Shown: positions 53,592 through 63,895, numbered from the stretch's first letter. The stretch: DNA of 64,000 nt from Aestuariibius sp. HNIBRBA575 (GCF_040932005.1 NZ_CP162414.1:1267501-1331500), one strand, 5' to 3'. Notes: a model not told the origin generated them from the letters alone. A program made the numbers and translations.

Positions 53592-55409
53592 ATGCGACGC
53601 CTCTCTCACACCGATGCCAATTTGGACAACACTCAGATTTCGGGTTGGGTCACGATCCGCAAAGTGGCGCCATATCTTTGGCCCGCGGATCAGGACTGGG
53701 TCAAGAAACGGGTCATCCTGTCGATGGTCGTACTGGTTGTCGCACGTCTGGTCGCGGTGGGGACGCCGTTTTTCTACGCTTGGGCCGTCGATGTTTTAGC
53801 GGGCGAAGGCACGGGCTGGGCGATTGGCGTAGGGGCGGTTGGTCTCACCTTGGCCTACGGTTTGGCGCGGGCCATGGATGTGGGTCTGCAACAATTGCGC
53901 GATGTCATTTTTGCCAAAGTGGCCCAACGTGCATTGCGCCAATTGGCGACGGAAACCTTTCGCCATATTCACAAATTGTCGATGCGCTATCACATCACCC
54001 GCAAAACCGGCGGGCTAAGCCGGATTATCGAACGCGGTGTTAAAGGCGTCGAATTCCTGTTGCGGTTCCTGCTGTTTTCCATCGGCCCGTTGACATTGCA
54101 GCTGTTTATGACAGCCATCGTTTTGTTTTTTCTGTTTGATGTCTGGTACTTGGTGGTCGTTGTTGGCACGATCGGGCTATATGTCTGGTTCACATTTGCG
54201 GTGACCGAATGGCGGGTGAAAATCCGCAAACAGATGAACGATCAGGACACGGACGCCAACCAAAAGGCGATTGATAGCCTGCTCAACTTTGAAACGGTCA
54301 AATATTTCGGCGCCGAAGAACGCGAAGCACAGCGGTACGATGGCGCGATGCGGCTCTATTCCGAAGCCGCGTTAAAGACGTCGTATTCCTTGGCATTTCT
54401 GAACTTTGGTCAGGCCTTGTTGATCACATCGGGGCTGGTTCTGGTGATGATTATGGCCGCAATCGGCGTGCAAAACGGCCAGTTGAGCGTGGGCGATTTT
54501 GTCATGGTTAACGCCTATATGATCCAGATCACCATGCCGCTGAATTTTCTGGGCACGGTCTATCGCGAAATTCGCCAGTCGTTGATCGATATGGGCGATA
54601 TGTTCACGCTGCTGGAACAGCCGTCCGAAGTGGTTGATAAACCCAACGCACCGGCGTTGAACGTGCAGGGCGGGGCGGTTCACCTAAAGGATGTGGTGTT
54701 TGGCTATGATCCGGAACGGTCCATTTTGAACGGCATCGACCTACAAGTGGCGGCCGGTGAAACCGTTGCCATTGTCGGGTCGTCTGGGTCGGGGAAATCC
54801 ACCATCGGTCGGCTGTTATTCCGGTTTTATGACGTGTCTGATGGGGCGCTGGAAATCGACGGTCAGGATGTGCGGGACGTGACACAGACGTCGCTACATG
54901 CCCAGATCGGCGTGGTGCCGCAGGACACAGTGCTGTTCAACGACAGCGTCTACTACAACATCGCGTATGGACGTGGGGACGCCTCCTGCGCAGATGTGGA
55001 ATCCGCCGCCAAAGCCGCAAAAATCCACGACTTTATTATGTCTCTGCCGGATGGGTATGACACCCAAGTGGGCGAACGCGGGCTGAAATTATCGGGCGGT
55101 GAAAAGCAGCGGGTCGGCATTGCGCGCACGCTGTTGAAAAACCCACCCATCCTGCTGCTGGACGAAGCGACATCCGCGCTGGACACGGACACAGAACGCG
55201 ACATTCAGGCCGAGCTGAAGGCGATGAGCCATGGACGTACCGTGATCACCATTGCCCACCGTCTGTCGACCATCGCGGATGCAGATCGGATTGTGGTGCT
55301 GGAAAAAGGTGTGATCATCGAAGAAGGCCGCCACGACGCATTGCTGGAAAAAGAGGGGCGATATGCGCAGCTTTGGCACCGTCAGGCGTCTGAGGAAGAG
55401 CTGGCCTAG
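53592..55409 (+). CDS. ABC exporter of the Atm1/HMT1 type, fused permease and ATPase
   Basis: A 605-residue half-transporter. Membrane domain with six helices (about 45-330), including EFLLRFLLFSIGPLTLQL and NYETVKYF-type LLNFETVKYFGAEEREAQRYD. The ATPase domain has Walker A GSSGSGKST, Q-loop VVPQDTVLFN, signature LSGGEKQR and Walker B ILLLDEATSALD. The NFETVKYF motif is typical of Atm1-type exporters, which export glutathione-linked Fe-S or metal conjugates. ATG 53592 follows AGGAG. Expected to act as a homodimer in the inner membrane. Confidence 0.92.
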   Translation: MRRLSHTDANLDNTQISGWVTIRKVAPYLWPADQDWVKKRVILSMVVLVVARLVAVGTPFFYAWAVDVLAGEGTGWAIGVGAVGLTLAYGLARAMDVGLQQLRDVIFAKVAQRALRQLATETFRHIHKLSMRYHITRKTGGLSRIIERGVKGVEFLLRFLLFSIGPLTLQLFMTAIVLFFLFDVWYLVVVVGTIGLYVWFTFAVTEWRVKIRKQMNDQDTDANQKAIDSLLNFETVKYFGAEEREAQRYDGAMRLYSEAALKTSYSLAFLNFGQALLITSGLVLVMIMAAIGVQNGQLSVGDFVMVNAYMIQITMPLNFLGTVYREIRQSLIDMGDMFTLLEQPSEVVDKPNAPALNVQGGAVHLKDVVFGYDPERSILNGIDLQVAAGETVAIVGSSGSGKSTIGRLLFRFYDVSDGALEIDGQDVRDVTQTSLHAQIGVVPQDTVLFNDSVYYNIAYGRGDASCADVESAAKAAKIHDFIMSLPDGYDTQVGERGLKLSGGEKQRVGIARTLLKNPPILLLDEATSALDTDTERDIQAELKAMSHGRTVITIAHRLSTIADADRIVVLEKGVIIEEGRHDALLEKEGRYAQLWHRQASEEELA

Positions 55410-55421
55410 CAAGGCGCGTTC

Positions 55422-56351
55422 TTAGCGTCCCGTCAGGGCCAGACCAATAGCGCGATGGGTGTCTTGCACATGTTGCGGCATGTCCCGCACGCCTTTTTCC
55501 CAGCGCCCATCGATGCCACCCACCCAAGAATAAGCGAGCACAAGATCAACCCGCGTCAGCGTCTGCGCCAGACGGGCATAATTCAATGCGACATCCCCCA
55601 TATCACCGGCCCGCAGCCCTGCCAGCCGGTGGATGGGTGTGTGGGTCGCATCCACGATCAAGGCCATGGATTGGTCCGGTTGCAATGCCGTTTCGATCGC
55701 GCTGAGTTCGCGCATATAGGCGGGATTCAAAGACGGATCTAACATCGTGTAGGCATTAAACCCCCAATACCGGATTTCGTCGGGAATTGGATTGGGATTT
55801 GCCGCGTAAAACTGTTCTGGGTTGGGGCGGGCGGCTTCGATGACCAATATATCTGCCCGGGCAAAGGTGGCGCGGATCATCTGTGCCGCCTTCACCAGAT
55901 CGGCGCGGTTCACATTACGATGATAGGGTTCATCCGCCATGTAGAAAATCAGATCTTCGGGGGGCACGCCGCTGTTGTGAATGGCCTGCACCACCATTTG
56001 CCACAAAACATCCGCATGTGACGCCAACACAAGTTGATCCCCGGTCTGTTCAAAAAACACCGGCTCCAGATAAAAAACAGGACGCCCATATTGCGCAGCA
56101 TTGTCCAAGCGCTGTGCCAATTGCTGCATGTCTGCGGTGACGCAAACCTGATTGGCATTGGTGAAATCCGCGACTTCGTCCCAGTAGCTGGATTTGGGCC
56201 CATCGGGTCCATTGCTGATCAGGTCGCAATCGATCCCGGCATAGCCAAACAGCATCGCCGAAGCAGGGAATGTTTCGGCTTGGATCTGCAAAACCACCGC
56301 CCAAAAAGAAAACGACGCGCCTGCCAACAGACGCGTCGTCGTTTTGATCAT
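55422..56351 (-). CDS. Secreted protein of unknown function in the RND efflux operon
   Basis: A 309-residue protein with a signal peptide (ending near IQAETF). No family is recognised with certainty. Alternating strands and helices (FYLEPVFFEQ, LIFYMADEPYHRN, ILVIEAARPN, YWGFNAYTM, MALIVDATH, LVLAYSWVGG) resemble the beta-alpha units of a TIM barrel, with acidic residues at strand ends as in glycoside hydrolases. The ATG overlaps the RND permease stop by 4 bp, so it is translated with the efflux genes. A link between a periplasmic hydrolase-like protein and efflux is not an established arrangement. Confidence 0.6.
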   Translation of the reverse strand: MIKTTTRLLAGASFSFWAVVLQIQAETFPASAMLFGYAGIDCDLISNGPDGPKSSYWDEVADFTNANQVCVTADMQQLAQRLDNAAQYGRPVFYLEPVFFEQTGDQLVLASHADVLWQMVVQAIHNSGVPPEDLIFYMADEPYHRNVNRADLVKAAQMIRATFARADILVIEAARPNPEQFYAANPNPIPDEIRYWGFNAYTMLDPSLNPAYMRELSAIETALQPDQSMALIVDATHTPIHRLAGLRAGDMGDVALNYARLAQTLTRVDLVLAYSWVGGIDGRWEKGVRDMPQHVQDTHRAIGLALTGR

Positions 56352-59300
56352 TCCGCCGCTCTGAGCGGGGGATTGCCGGGGCCGGGCAGGGGATCATCGT
56401 CGGCCTCGATGGCTTTCAATTCCTTTTCCATGGCTTGGATGCGGCTTTCGATTTTGTCCAATGCGTTTTCGTCGCTTTGGGGATCATCGGCTTCGGTCCA
56501 GACAAATTCAGGCGCGCGGATGCGTTTGGCATCCCGGTTCAGCGCCCAATCCTGCGCCGCGCGGCTGGACCGGCCCAGCGACAGTTTCGCCAGAAGGCGG
56601 GCCAACCACAGCGCATAGGTTGATACCCACACGCGCAGCGCCAACATGGATGGCGTAAAGACCAGGGTCAGCACCGTGGCGATCCCCAGGCCAAACACCA
56701 CGGCCGTGGCCAGCTGTTTCCACCACAGCGCGGTGGGGCTGTCGATGGAATAGCCCCCATTGATGAAATCAAGGCTCAGCCCGAACATCATCGGCGCCAG
56801 ACCGGCCATGGTGGTGATTGTGGTCAACAGAACCGGACGAATGCGATCCTCGGCGGTGCGAGTGATGGCTTCGATCCGGGGCATGTATTGGCTGTATTCC
56901 TGATAGGTATCGATCAGAACAATGTTGTTGTTCACCACAATCCCGGCCAGCGCCACAATCCCGGTGCCGGTCATGATGATCGAAAATGTCTGATCCATCA
57001 CCAACATCCCGATCAGCACGCCGGTTGTGGACAACACCACCGCCAGCAGCACCAGAACCGAGTTATAAAAGCTGTTGAACTGCGCCAATAGGATGATGAA
57101 CATCAACCCCAACGCCCCAAGAAAGGCCTGACCCAAGAACGCTTGGCTTTCGGCCTGTTCCTCTTGGTCGCCGGTCCATTCCCAGCTGATATTGTCGCCG
57201 AATGGGTTGGTTTCCAGCCAATCCGTCAAGAAGGCCACCCGTTCGTTGGGATTAACCGGGGTCAGAACCGCGTCGCCGCTGGCGATCAAGTCCGTCACAT
57301 CCTGCGCATTGGCCCGATCAAACAGGACATAACCTGTCCCATCGGCACCAAACACATCCGCAGGTGGGTTGTTTTCCGCGTCGGGGTCCAATGTGGTCAC
57401 ATGCCCCAACAGATCGCCATCAGGGGTCGCAACCGATGACAAACCGTCCAGCACACCGGCCTTTACGTCGAAATACCGGGTCTGGTCGACACGGCTGATT
57501 TCGGCCAGCGATTGCACCGGGGATCGGGTGATAAAGTTGGCCAACGGCACCAAGCCCTCTGAGGTGCGTACGCGCAATGTGTCCAGCGTGGACAAAACGC
57601 GGTCTTCTTCTGGTAGGCGGACGCGGATTTCGATTTCTTCATCCGATGAATCCACCCGCATCGTATCCAGCAGGATCCCACGTGTGACCAATTGCACCAT
57701 GCCGCCCACGGCGGCCACATTGGCGCCGTAACGGCCTGCTTTTTCCACATCGACCTGAATTTCCCAATCGATGCCGGGCAGGGGCAATGTATCGTCAATC
57801 AGGGTCAGACCTGCTGTGTTTTCAAACTGGGCCCGCGCCAATTGCGTCGCCGCAATCAGATCATCCCAATTGTCGCTTTTCAGACGCAGATGCACCGGTT
57901 TGCCAGAGGCTGGACCGCGGGCTTGGGACAGGATTTCGGTCTGGATGCCAGGGATCAGTTCCAGCTGTGCCTGAATTTCGTCAACCACGGTATCGCCATC
58001 CAATTCGGGACGATCGCGGCGTTCCTCCCATGGGATGGTTTCCAGCTGAATTTGTCCGATTGTGTCACGCGGGGATTCAGACCCGGACGCATCCGTGTTC
58101 AACCCGCCATCGCCAGAAAACGCAAAGGCGTTCATGATACCGGGATGGGCCAGAACCACCTGTTCGACCTGCGCCACCAGCGCGTCTTTTTCGGGCAGGG
58201 ACAGATTGCCCCGTGCGCGGACATATACGATGGCTTGTTCTGTTTCGCTTTCGACGAAAAATTCCACACCGTTACTGTTGGCACCGAAATAGGTGAACAC
58301 GGACATCACCACCCCAAAGACCACACCAATGCTGACCAGCGGCATAATCGGGTTGCCCGAAATGAAATGGATCACCCAGCCAAACGGACTGCGACGATAG
58401 CCGGCGCGCACCTTTTTGGCGCGGCGTTCCATTTTCACCGATCCGATTGTGACCGATGATAACATCGCCCCAACAAAGAACAGGATCATACCGGGCAGGG
58501 AATCGCCCAAACCTGAACTGCGCAGCGCTTCGCCGGACAAATAGCCGGGGTTCAGCGACATCATAATGCCGGTAAACACCATCATCACCGCAACCGGGAT
58601 CAGCGCGGCGCGAATGGCCCAATGAACGCGGGACTTCAACCAGTCAGACATATGGCCCAAGGTGCGGCTCATCCGGCCAGTAACACCACCCATTACGGGC
58701 AGATAAATCAGCGCGACAACCAACGAGGCGGACAAAACAAAGATCAACGTGACCGGCAACATGCCCATGAATTGACCGGGAACGCCGGGCCAGAACAACA
58801 TCGGCAAAAACGCACAAAGCGTGGTCGCGGTGGAACTGACGATGGGCCAGAACATCCGTTTGGCGGCTTCGACATAGGCATGCATCGGGCCAACGCCGTC
58901 TTTGATGCGTTTGTCGGCATATTCCACAACCACAATCGCGCCATCCACCAACATGCCCACGGCCAGGATCAGGCCAAACATCACGATGTTGGAAATGGTG
59001 ATCCCCATGATCGCCAACAGCACGAAACACAACAGGAATGAGGTTGGGATCGCAAAGCCCACCAATAGGGCAGGGCGGGTGCCCAAGGCGGCCAGAACCA
59101 CAATCATCACCAGCGCAATTGCGGTCAAAACCGACCCTTCCAGCTGACCCACCATTGACGCCACATTGCGCGACTGGTCATTGGATGTGCCAACCTGAAT
59201 GGCGGCCTGCAATTCCGGCGACCAGGACGCACGTTCAGCGTCGATCACGGCGCGCACTTCGTTGGCGGTGTCGATCAGGTTGAACCCTTTGCGTTTGACG

Positions 59301-60148
59301 ATTTGCAGCGCAACCGAATTGACGCCGTTAAACCGTGCCGTGCCAACACGATCCTCAAAGGTCAGACGGATTTCTGCCAGATCGCCCAGCGTGACCACCC
59401 GGTCGCCATTGGTTTTCACTGGCAGGTTATAGATGTCTTGGGGTTCATCAAAGGAGGACGGGATTTTCACCGCAAAGGACCCGGCATCGGTTTCGATTTC
59501 ACCGGCGGCCACCAATTGGTTGTTGTTGACCACCACATTGATCAGTTCGGTCGCGGTCACGTCATACGCTTCTAGGCGCAGGGGATCGATGATCACCTCG
59601 ACCATTTCGTCGCGCTGACCGGCCAACCCGGCCTCAAGCACGGCATCCAGCCCTTCGATGGCGTCCTGCATCTGTTTGGCAACCTGAACCAAGGTGCGTT
59701 CGGGTACATCCCCGGTCAGGTTCACAATCAGGATCGGAAATTCGGAAAAGTTAATTTCGTTGATTGAATATTGCTCGGCCCCTTGGGGAAATGACGCCTC
59801 GGCAGAATTCATCGCGTCGCGCACTTCGGCCAGCACTTTGGCTTTGTCCCAGCCAAACTCAAATTCCAGCGCCACCCCAGCATAGCCTTCGGCGGCGGTG
59901 CCGGACATGGTTTTCAGCCCGTCAATATCCGATAATTCGGTTTCCATCGGCCGCACCAGCAGTTTTTCCGCGTCAATCGCAGAAATGCCCGGAAACGGAA
60001 CCGATACAAATAGGGCCGGGATTTCGATATCCGGCTCGCCTTCTTTGGGCAGGCTGACATAGGCCGTGCCGCCCACAACAAGGGACAGCACAATAAAGGC
60101 CAGGATCATTCGGGCCCGTTCAGCGGCCCAATCGACGATACCGGTCAT
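56348..60148 (-). CDS. RND-family efflux permease, enlarged
   Basis: Inner-membrane proton-driven pump of 1266 residues, about 200 longer than typical AcrB-like proteins. Family features: FIVLSLVVGGTAYVSLPKEGEPDIEIP at the N-terminus, GLKTMSGTAAEGYAGVALEF, the GMLVDGAIVVVEYADK proton-relay helix and the second-half GIVVNNNIVLIDTYQEY. Two extra hydrophobic segments near residues 505-575 precede the normal TM7. An insert near residue 900-985 and an acidic coiled C-terminal tail (about 60 residues) account for the rest. Start overlaps the adaptor stop by 4 bp. The substrate is unknown. Confidence 0.93.
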   Translation of the reverse strand: MTGIVDWAAERARMILAFIVLSLVVGGTAYVSLPKEGEPDIEIPALFVSVPFPGISAIDAEKLLVRPMETELSDIDGLKTMSGTAAEGYAGVALEFEFGWDKAKVLAEVRDAMNSAEASFPQGAEQYSINEINFSEFPILIVNLTGDVPERTLVQVAKQMQDAIEGLDAVLEAGLAGQRDEMVEVIIDPLRLEAYDVTATELINVVVNNNQLVAAGEIETDAGSFAVKIPSSFDEPQDIYNLPVKTNGDRVVTLGDLAEIRLTFEDRVGTARFNGVNSVALQIVKRKGFNLIDTANEVRAVIDAERASWSPELQAAIQVGTSNDQSRNVASMVGQLEGSVLTAIALVMIVVLAALGTRPALLVGFAIPTSFLLCFVLLAIMGITISNIVMFGLILAVGMLVDGAIVVVEYADKRIKDGVGPMHAYVEAAKRMFWPIVSSTATTLCAFLPMLFWPGVPGQFMGMLPVTLIFVLSASLVVALIYLPVMGGVTGRMSRTLGHMSDWLKSRVHWAIRAALIPVAVMMVFTGIMMSLNPGYLSGEALRSSGLGDSLPGMILFFVGAMLSSVTIGSVKMERRAKKVRAGYRRSPFGWVIHFISGNPIMPLVSIGVVFGVVMSVFTYFGANSNGVEFFVESETEQAIVYVRARGNLSLPEKDALVAQVEQVVLAHPGIMNAFAFSGDGGLNTDASGSESPRDTIGQIQLETIPWEERRDRPELDGDTVVDEIQAQLELIPGIQTEILSQARGPASGKPVHLRLKSDNWDDLIAATQLARAQFENTAGLTLIDDTLPLPGIDWEIQVDVEKAGRYGANVAAVGGMVQLVTRGILLDTMRVDSSDEEIEIRVRLPEEDRVLSTLDTLRVRTSEGLVPLANFITRSPVQSLAEISRVDQTRYFDVKAGVLDGLSSVATPDGDLLGHVTTLDPDAENNPPADVFGADGTGYVLFDRANAQDVTDLIASGDAVLTPVNPNERVAFLTDWLETNPFGDNISWEWTGDQEEQAESQAFLGQAFLGALGLMFIILLAQFNSFYNSVLVLLAVVLSTTGVLIGMLVMDQTFSIIMTGTGIVALAGIVVNNNIVLIDTYQEYSQYMPRIEAITRTAEDRIRPVLLTTITTMAGLAPMMFGLSLDFINGGYSIDSPTALWWKQLATAVVFGLGIATVLTLVFTPSMLALRVWVSTYALWLARLLAKLSLGRSSRAAQDWALNRDAKRIRAPEFVWTEADDPQSDENALDKIESRIQAMEKELKAIEADDDPLPGPGNPPLRAAE

Positions 60149-61482
60149 CCGTCAACCTCCGAAAAATGCGGATCGACAGGCACACCATCGATAACAAATT
60201 CCTGCCCCACCACAATCACGTCAACCGCGTCAGGCAATCCGGTCAGCCAGATCCCTTCGACGGTGTCGCGCAGCACAGAAACCGGCATAAAGGCCGCCTT
60301 TTGGTCTGCATCGACAACACGCACCCCCAAATCGCCGCCATCATTCAATGTCAGCGCGGATTGCGGCAACAGATGCGCGGACCGCCCATCAGACGCCACG
60401 AGGATTTCGGCGGTTTGCCCGTCGCGGATCGCTAGATCGGCATTTGGCACTTCGACTTCGACGCGGAATGTGCGTGTGTCTGGATCTGCGGATCGCGACA
60501 GGAATGTCACCCGGCCACGCACTTCGTCACCAGAGGCGAGCCGCGCCCCGGCCAAAGCCCCGACATGGACCTTGGACACGTCGGTTTCAGGGACAAATCC
60601 CACCAATTTGATCGGATCCAGCTGGATGATCGTGGCACAGGCCGAGCCCGGTTGCAGCAGGCTTCCCAGCTCTGCCGCGTCGGTTTCTAGCAGACCCTCA
60701 AATGGGGCGGTGATCGAAAGACGTTCGATTTCACGTTCCGCAGCAGCAACACCGGCGGCGGCGGCTTGGATACCGGCGCGGGCTGACTGCACAGAGGCAG
60801 CCGCGCTTTCGATGCTGGCATCGGCGCCAACGATCCCGGCGCGCGCGCCCTCAACGGCGGCTTCTGCGGAAATGACACTGGCGCGCGCACTCTCTAAGGT
60901 GGCGTCAGCATTGGCCACACGTGTGTCAGAGGCAAAACCGCCCTCAGACAGTCGGGCAGCGGCGTTTTGATTGATTTGCGCTTCTTCTAAACGGGACCGG
61001 GCTTCGGCCAGTCGTCCTTGGGCTTCGGCTACACGCGCGGTGGCTTCGGCGCGACGGGCTTGGGCTTCTGGGATGCGGCTTTCTGCTTCGGGCAGGCGGG
61101 CGCGGGCTTCTTCGCGGCGACCGATCGCTTCGTCCAATGCGGATTGGCGTGTGCCGATATCCAGCTCACATAGCAAATCGCCCGCATTCACGAACGATCC
61201 TTTGCGCAGCGGATCAGAAATGACCTGACCGGATGTTTCGGCGCGCACTTCGACCTGACGGGCCGCTTCTGTGCGTCCGCGCAGGATCACAGCGCTGTCA
61301 ATTGTTTGCGCCGTTGAATGAAACGCCACAACCCGGATCATGGGAATGGCTTTTTCTTCGGCCTCTTCTGTCGCAGCGGCAGGCCCGGATTGGGCGAATG
61401 CCAGTAATGTATTCCGTTCAAATACCAACAGATACAAAAAGCCAGACACCAAAATAGCGGTGATAATCGGCATAAGTCGCAT
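60145..61482 (-). CDS. RND periplasmic adaptor (membrane fusion protein)
   Basis: A 445-residue adaptor. N-terminal membrane anchor (MPIITAILVSGFLYLLVF), lipoyl-like halves (VRAETSGQVISDPLRKGSFVNAGDLLCELD), and a very long Ala/Glu/Arg heptad coiled coil (about 110-240) built from repeats such as EAQARRAEATARVAEAQGRLAEA. The beta-barrel follows. It connects the permease to an outer-membrane channel not encoded here. ATG 61482 with AGAGGG upstream was preferred to ATG 61497. First gene of the three-gene operon. Confidence 0.92.
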   Translation of the reverse strand: MRLMPIITAILVSGFLYLLVFERNTLLAFAQSGPAAATEEAEEKAIPMIRVVAFHSTAQTIDSAVILRGRTEAARQVEVRAETSGQVISDPLRKGSFVNAGDLLCELDIGTRQSALDEAIGRREEARARLPEAESRIPEAQARRAEATARVAEAQGRLAEARSRLEEAQINQNAAARLSEGGFASDTRVANADATLESARASVISAEAAVEGARAGIVGADASIESAAASVQSARAGIQAAAAGVAAAEREIERLSITAPFEGLLETDAAELGSLLQPGSACATIIQLDPIKLVGFVPETDVSKVHVGALAGARLASGDEVRGRVTFLSRSADPDTRTFRVEVEVPNADLAIRDGQTAEILVASDGRSAHLLPQSALTLNDGGDLGVRVVDADQKAAFMPVSVLRDTVEGIWLTGLPDAVDVIVVGQEFVIDGVPVDPHFSEVDG

Positions 61483-61805
61483 CACATTCCCTCTCATCTC
61501 TCTCTTTGGTCAGGTAGGGTGGAATTTAATTTCAACAACCCTTGCGATCAAAACTTCGCGACTGAACCGTCTAGTTCAAGTTAATGCCAGTAACATTGAC
61601 TTGCAACCTTTGTTTAGGAGAACTGGGCGATCGCGCAATCTATGTTAAGTTGTATGCCCAAGTGCCGCCAGCCAGTGGCTTTCTGCTCATTGTGGGCTGG
61701 GGTCTTGGCAATGCTATGGGCTTCACGATATGACAGGGCAGTCTGGCGGGCCAAATGGGCCGTGGTGATGATCCAAGATGTCCGTTTCGGACCAAAGGGG
61801 GCAGG
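61483..61805. promoter_or_regulatory. Divergent promoter region of the RND operon and the YfgM-like gene
   Basis: A 323-bp region with no supported gene. Near 61560-61580 it has a short dyad, TGAAC-CGTCTA-GTTCA, that could be an operator for an efflux regulator, though no regulator gene is adjacent. A TTGACT at 61600 lacks a convincing -10 partner. Ends with AAAGGGGG before the GTG start of the next gene. Confidence 0.4.
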
Positions 61806-62465
61806 GTGAGCAACAACGAAAGCTTCATAGATGAAGTGAATGAACAGGTCCAGAACGATAAGTTTTATGCGCTATTAAAGCGCTATGGCTGGATCGGGAT
61901 TGTGGCTGTTGTGGTTGTGGTGGGCGGAACGGCCTATCGTGAATATAGCAATGCGCAATCGACGGCAGCGGCGCAGGCCCTGGGCGATTCCCTGATGAAC
62001 GGTTTGGAATTGTCTGAACCCGCGGACCGGTCCGCAGCATTGGCTGCGATTGACGCGGATGGGGCGACTGCGGCCATTCCGGCGATGTTGCATGCCACCC
62101 AAGCGGTGGATGCCGATGATGTGGCGGGCGCTATTGCGTCGTTGGAATCGGTTGCGGCCAATGGGGATGTCGACGAAGTGTACCGCGACATTGCAGGGTT
62201 TAAACTGCTGATGTTGCAAGGCGCAGATATGTCGCCCGCCGATCGCAAAGCCGCGTTTGAAATCTATGCCGTTCCCGGCACGCCATTGCGCCTGCTGGCG
62301 ATGGAGCAAATGGTTCTGGCGGATGTGGATGCCGGTGAAACCGAAGCCGCATTGGCCGGCCTGACCGCAATCCTAGAGGATGCCGGTTTGGGGCTTGGCT
62401 TGAAAAGACGCTCTGAGAATTTGGTGACGGCTCTTGGTGGCACCGTTCCAGACGCGCTGAATTAA
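61806..62465 (+). CDS. YfgM-like membrane-anchored TPR protein
   Basis: A 219-residue protein. A cytoplasmic N-terminus (SFIDEVNEQVQNDKFYALLKRYG) precedes one membrane helix (WIGIVAVVVVVGGTAYREY), then a periplasmic Ala-rich TPR-like domain. This is the topology of YfgM, a partner of the SecYEG translocon and periplasmic chaperones. Start GTG 61806 with AAAGGGG upstream. It lies directly before bamB and der, the same order as the yfgM-bamB-der region of other proteobacteria. Confidence 0.85.
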   Translation: MSNNESFIDEVNEQVQNDKFYALLKRYGWIGIVAVVVVVGGTAYREYSNAQSTAAAQALGDSLMNGLELSEPADRSAALAAIDADGATAAIPAMLHATQAVDADDVAGAIASLESVAANGDVDEVYRDIAGFKLLMLQGADMSPADRKAAFEIYAVPGTPLRLLAMEQMVLADVDAGETEAALAGLTAILEDAGLGLGLKRRSENLVTALGGTVPDALN

Positions 62466-62498
62466 TTAGACCGACACAGTAGAACAGGGGCCTTGGCC

Positions 62499-63821
62499 AT
62501 GCATTTGAAAACCATATTGATGACCAGCGCTGCGTTGGCATTATTGGCGTCATGCGGGCCGGGCCGGGATGTGATCCTAGAAGGCGAACGTCTGGACATC
62601 CGCGCCGATCTGTCAGCCGAGGCAGAAGACCTAGCAGTTTTTGTCAATGAAACAAGGGCCTTGGCATTGCCAACCGCCCAGAGCAATGCCAACTGGACCC
62701 ACCGCAATGGGGGACCGACCCACCAAATCACCCATCCCGCATTGGGGGCCAACCTATCATTGGCATTCACGGTGAATATCGGCGAAGGCGACAGCCGTCG
62801 TGCCCGGATCACCGCAGATCCTGTGATCGCTGATGGTCGGATTTTCACATTGGATGCAGGGTCTTTGGTGTCGGCTGTTTCGACCGCTGGTGCGGTTTTG
62901 TGGACCAAAGATATAACACCCGGCAATGATCGGTCGCGAGATGCGTCCGGGGGCGGCGTGGCCGTGTCTGATGGCGTTGTCTTTGTGACCACTGGATTTG
63001 GGGAATTGACCGCGCTGGACGCTGAAACAGGGGCCGAATTGTGGACCCAGGATCTGGATGCGCCGGGCGGATCGGCCCCAACTGTGGTCGGGGATCTGGT
63101 CTATGTTGTGTCACGCGACAATCGGGCTTGGGCCATCGATACCACCTCTGGCCGGATCAGTTGGACATTAAACGGCACGCCATCCCCCAATGGTGTTTCG
63201 GGTGGCGCAGGCGTGGCTGTGTCGGGGGAAACCGCGATTTTCCCGTTTTCTTCGGGCGAAGTTGTGGGCGCCTTTCCACTGGGTGGATTGCGCCGCTGGG
63301 CAAGTGTGATCGCAGGGGAACGTCAGGGACGTGCCGCCGCGACCGTATCTGATGTGACCGGTGATCCGGTCGTCGACAATGGCGTTGTGTATGTCGGCAA
63401 CATTTCTGGCCGGTTGGTTGCCATGAATGTGGCTGATGGGGACCGGATTTGGACCGCCGTCGAAGGGGCCGCCAGCCCGGTTTGGCCAGCGGGTGATTCC
63501 GTGTTTCTGGTCAACGACTTAAACGAATTGGTGCGCCTTGATGCGTCGGATGGATCGCCGATCTGGCGCGTTCAGTTGCCGGTCTTCGAAGAAAACCGTG
63601 CCCGGCGTCAAAAAACCAATCACGCCCATTACGGCCCGGTTTTGGCAGGTGGGCGGCTGTTGGTCGCGTCTTCGGACGGGGTTCTGCGCCAGTTCGATCC
63701 CACCTCTGGCGCTCAGATCGGCAGCGTCGATATTCCCGGCGGGGCCACCACAAATCCTGCCGTGGCAGGGGACAGTCTTTATGTTGTCAATCGGCGCGGA
63801 CAACTTTTGTCTTTCAGATAA
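62499..63821 (+). CDS. bamB: Outer-membrane assembly lipoprotein BamB
   Basis: A 440-residue lipoprotein. The lipobox LLASC is at about residues 16-20 (ALALLASCGPG), with Cys as the lipidation site. The rest is an eight-bladed PQQ-like beta-propeller with repeats such as TAETGAELWTQDL-type segments (LDAETGAELWTQDL, AIDTTSGRISWTLNG, LVAMNVADGDRIWTA, LDASDGSPIWRV). It is a scaffold in the BAM complex. ATG 62499 was chosen over TTG 62493. Flanked by yfgM-like and der, as in other proteobacteria. Confidence 0.9.
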   Translation: MHLKTILMTSAALALLASCGPGRDVILEGERLDIRADLSAEAEDLAVFVNETRALALPTAQSNANWTHRNGGPTHQITHPALGANLSLAFTVNIGEGDSRRARITADPVIADGRIFTLDAGSLVSAVSTAGAVLWTKDITPGNDRSRDASGGGVAVSDGVVFVTTGFGELTALDAETGAELWTQDLDAPGGSAPTVVGDLVYVVSRDNRAWAIDTTSGRISWTLNGTPSPNGVSGGAGVAVSGETAIFPFSSGEVVGAFPLGGLRRWASVIAGERQGRAAATVSDVTGDPVVDNGVVYVGNISGRLVAMNVADGDRIWTAVEGAASPVWPAGDSVFLVNDLNELVRLDASDGSPIWRVQLPVFEENRARRQKTNHAHYGPVLAGGRLLVASSDGVLRQFDPTSGAQIGSVDIPGGATTNPAVAGDSLYVVNRRGQLLSFR

Positions 63822-63895
63822 GACAAAAGACGTGTATCGCACCGCCTTCGGAGCATTTGGTTCCGCATAATTTGGCTCTTGGGATCTGTTTCTCA

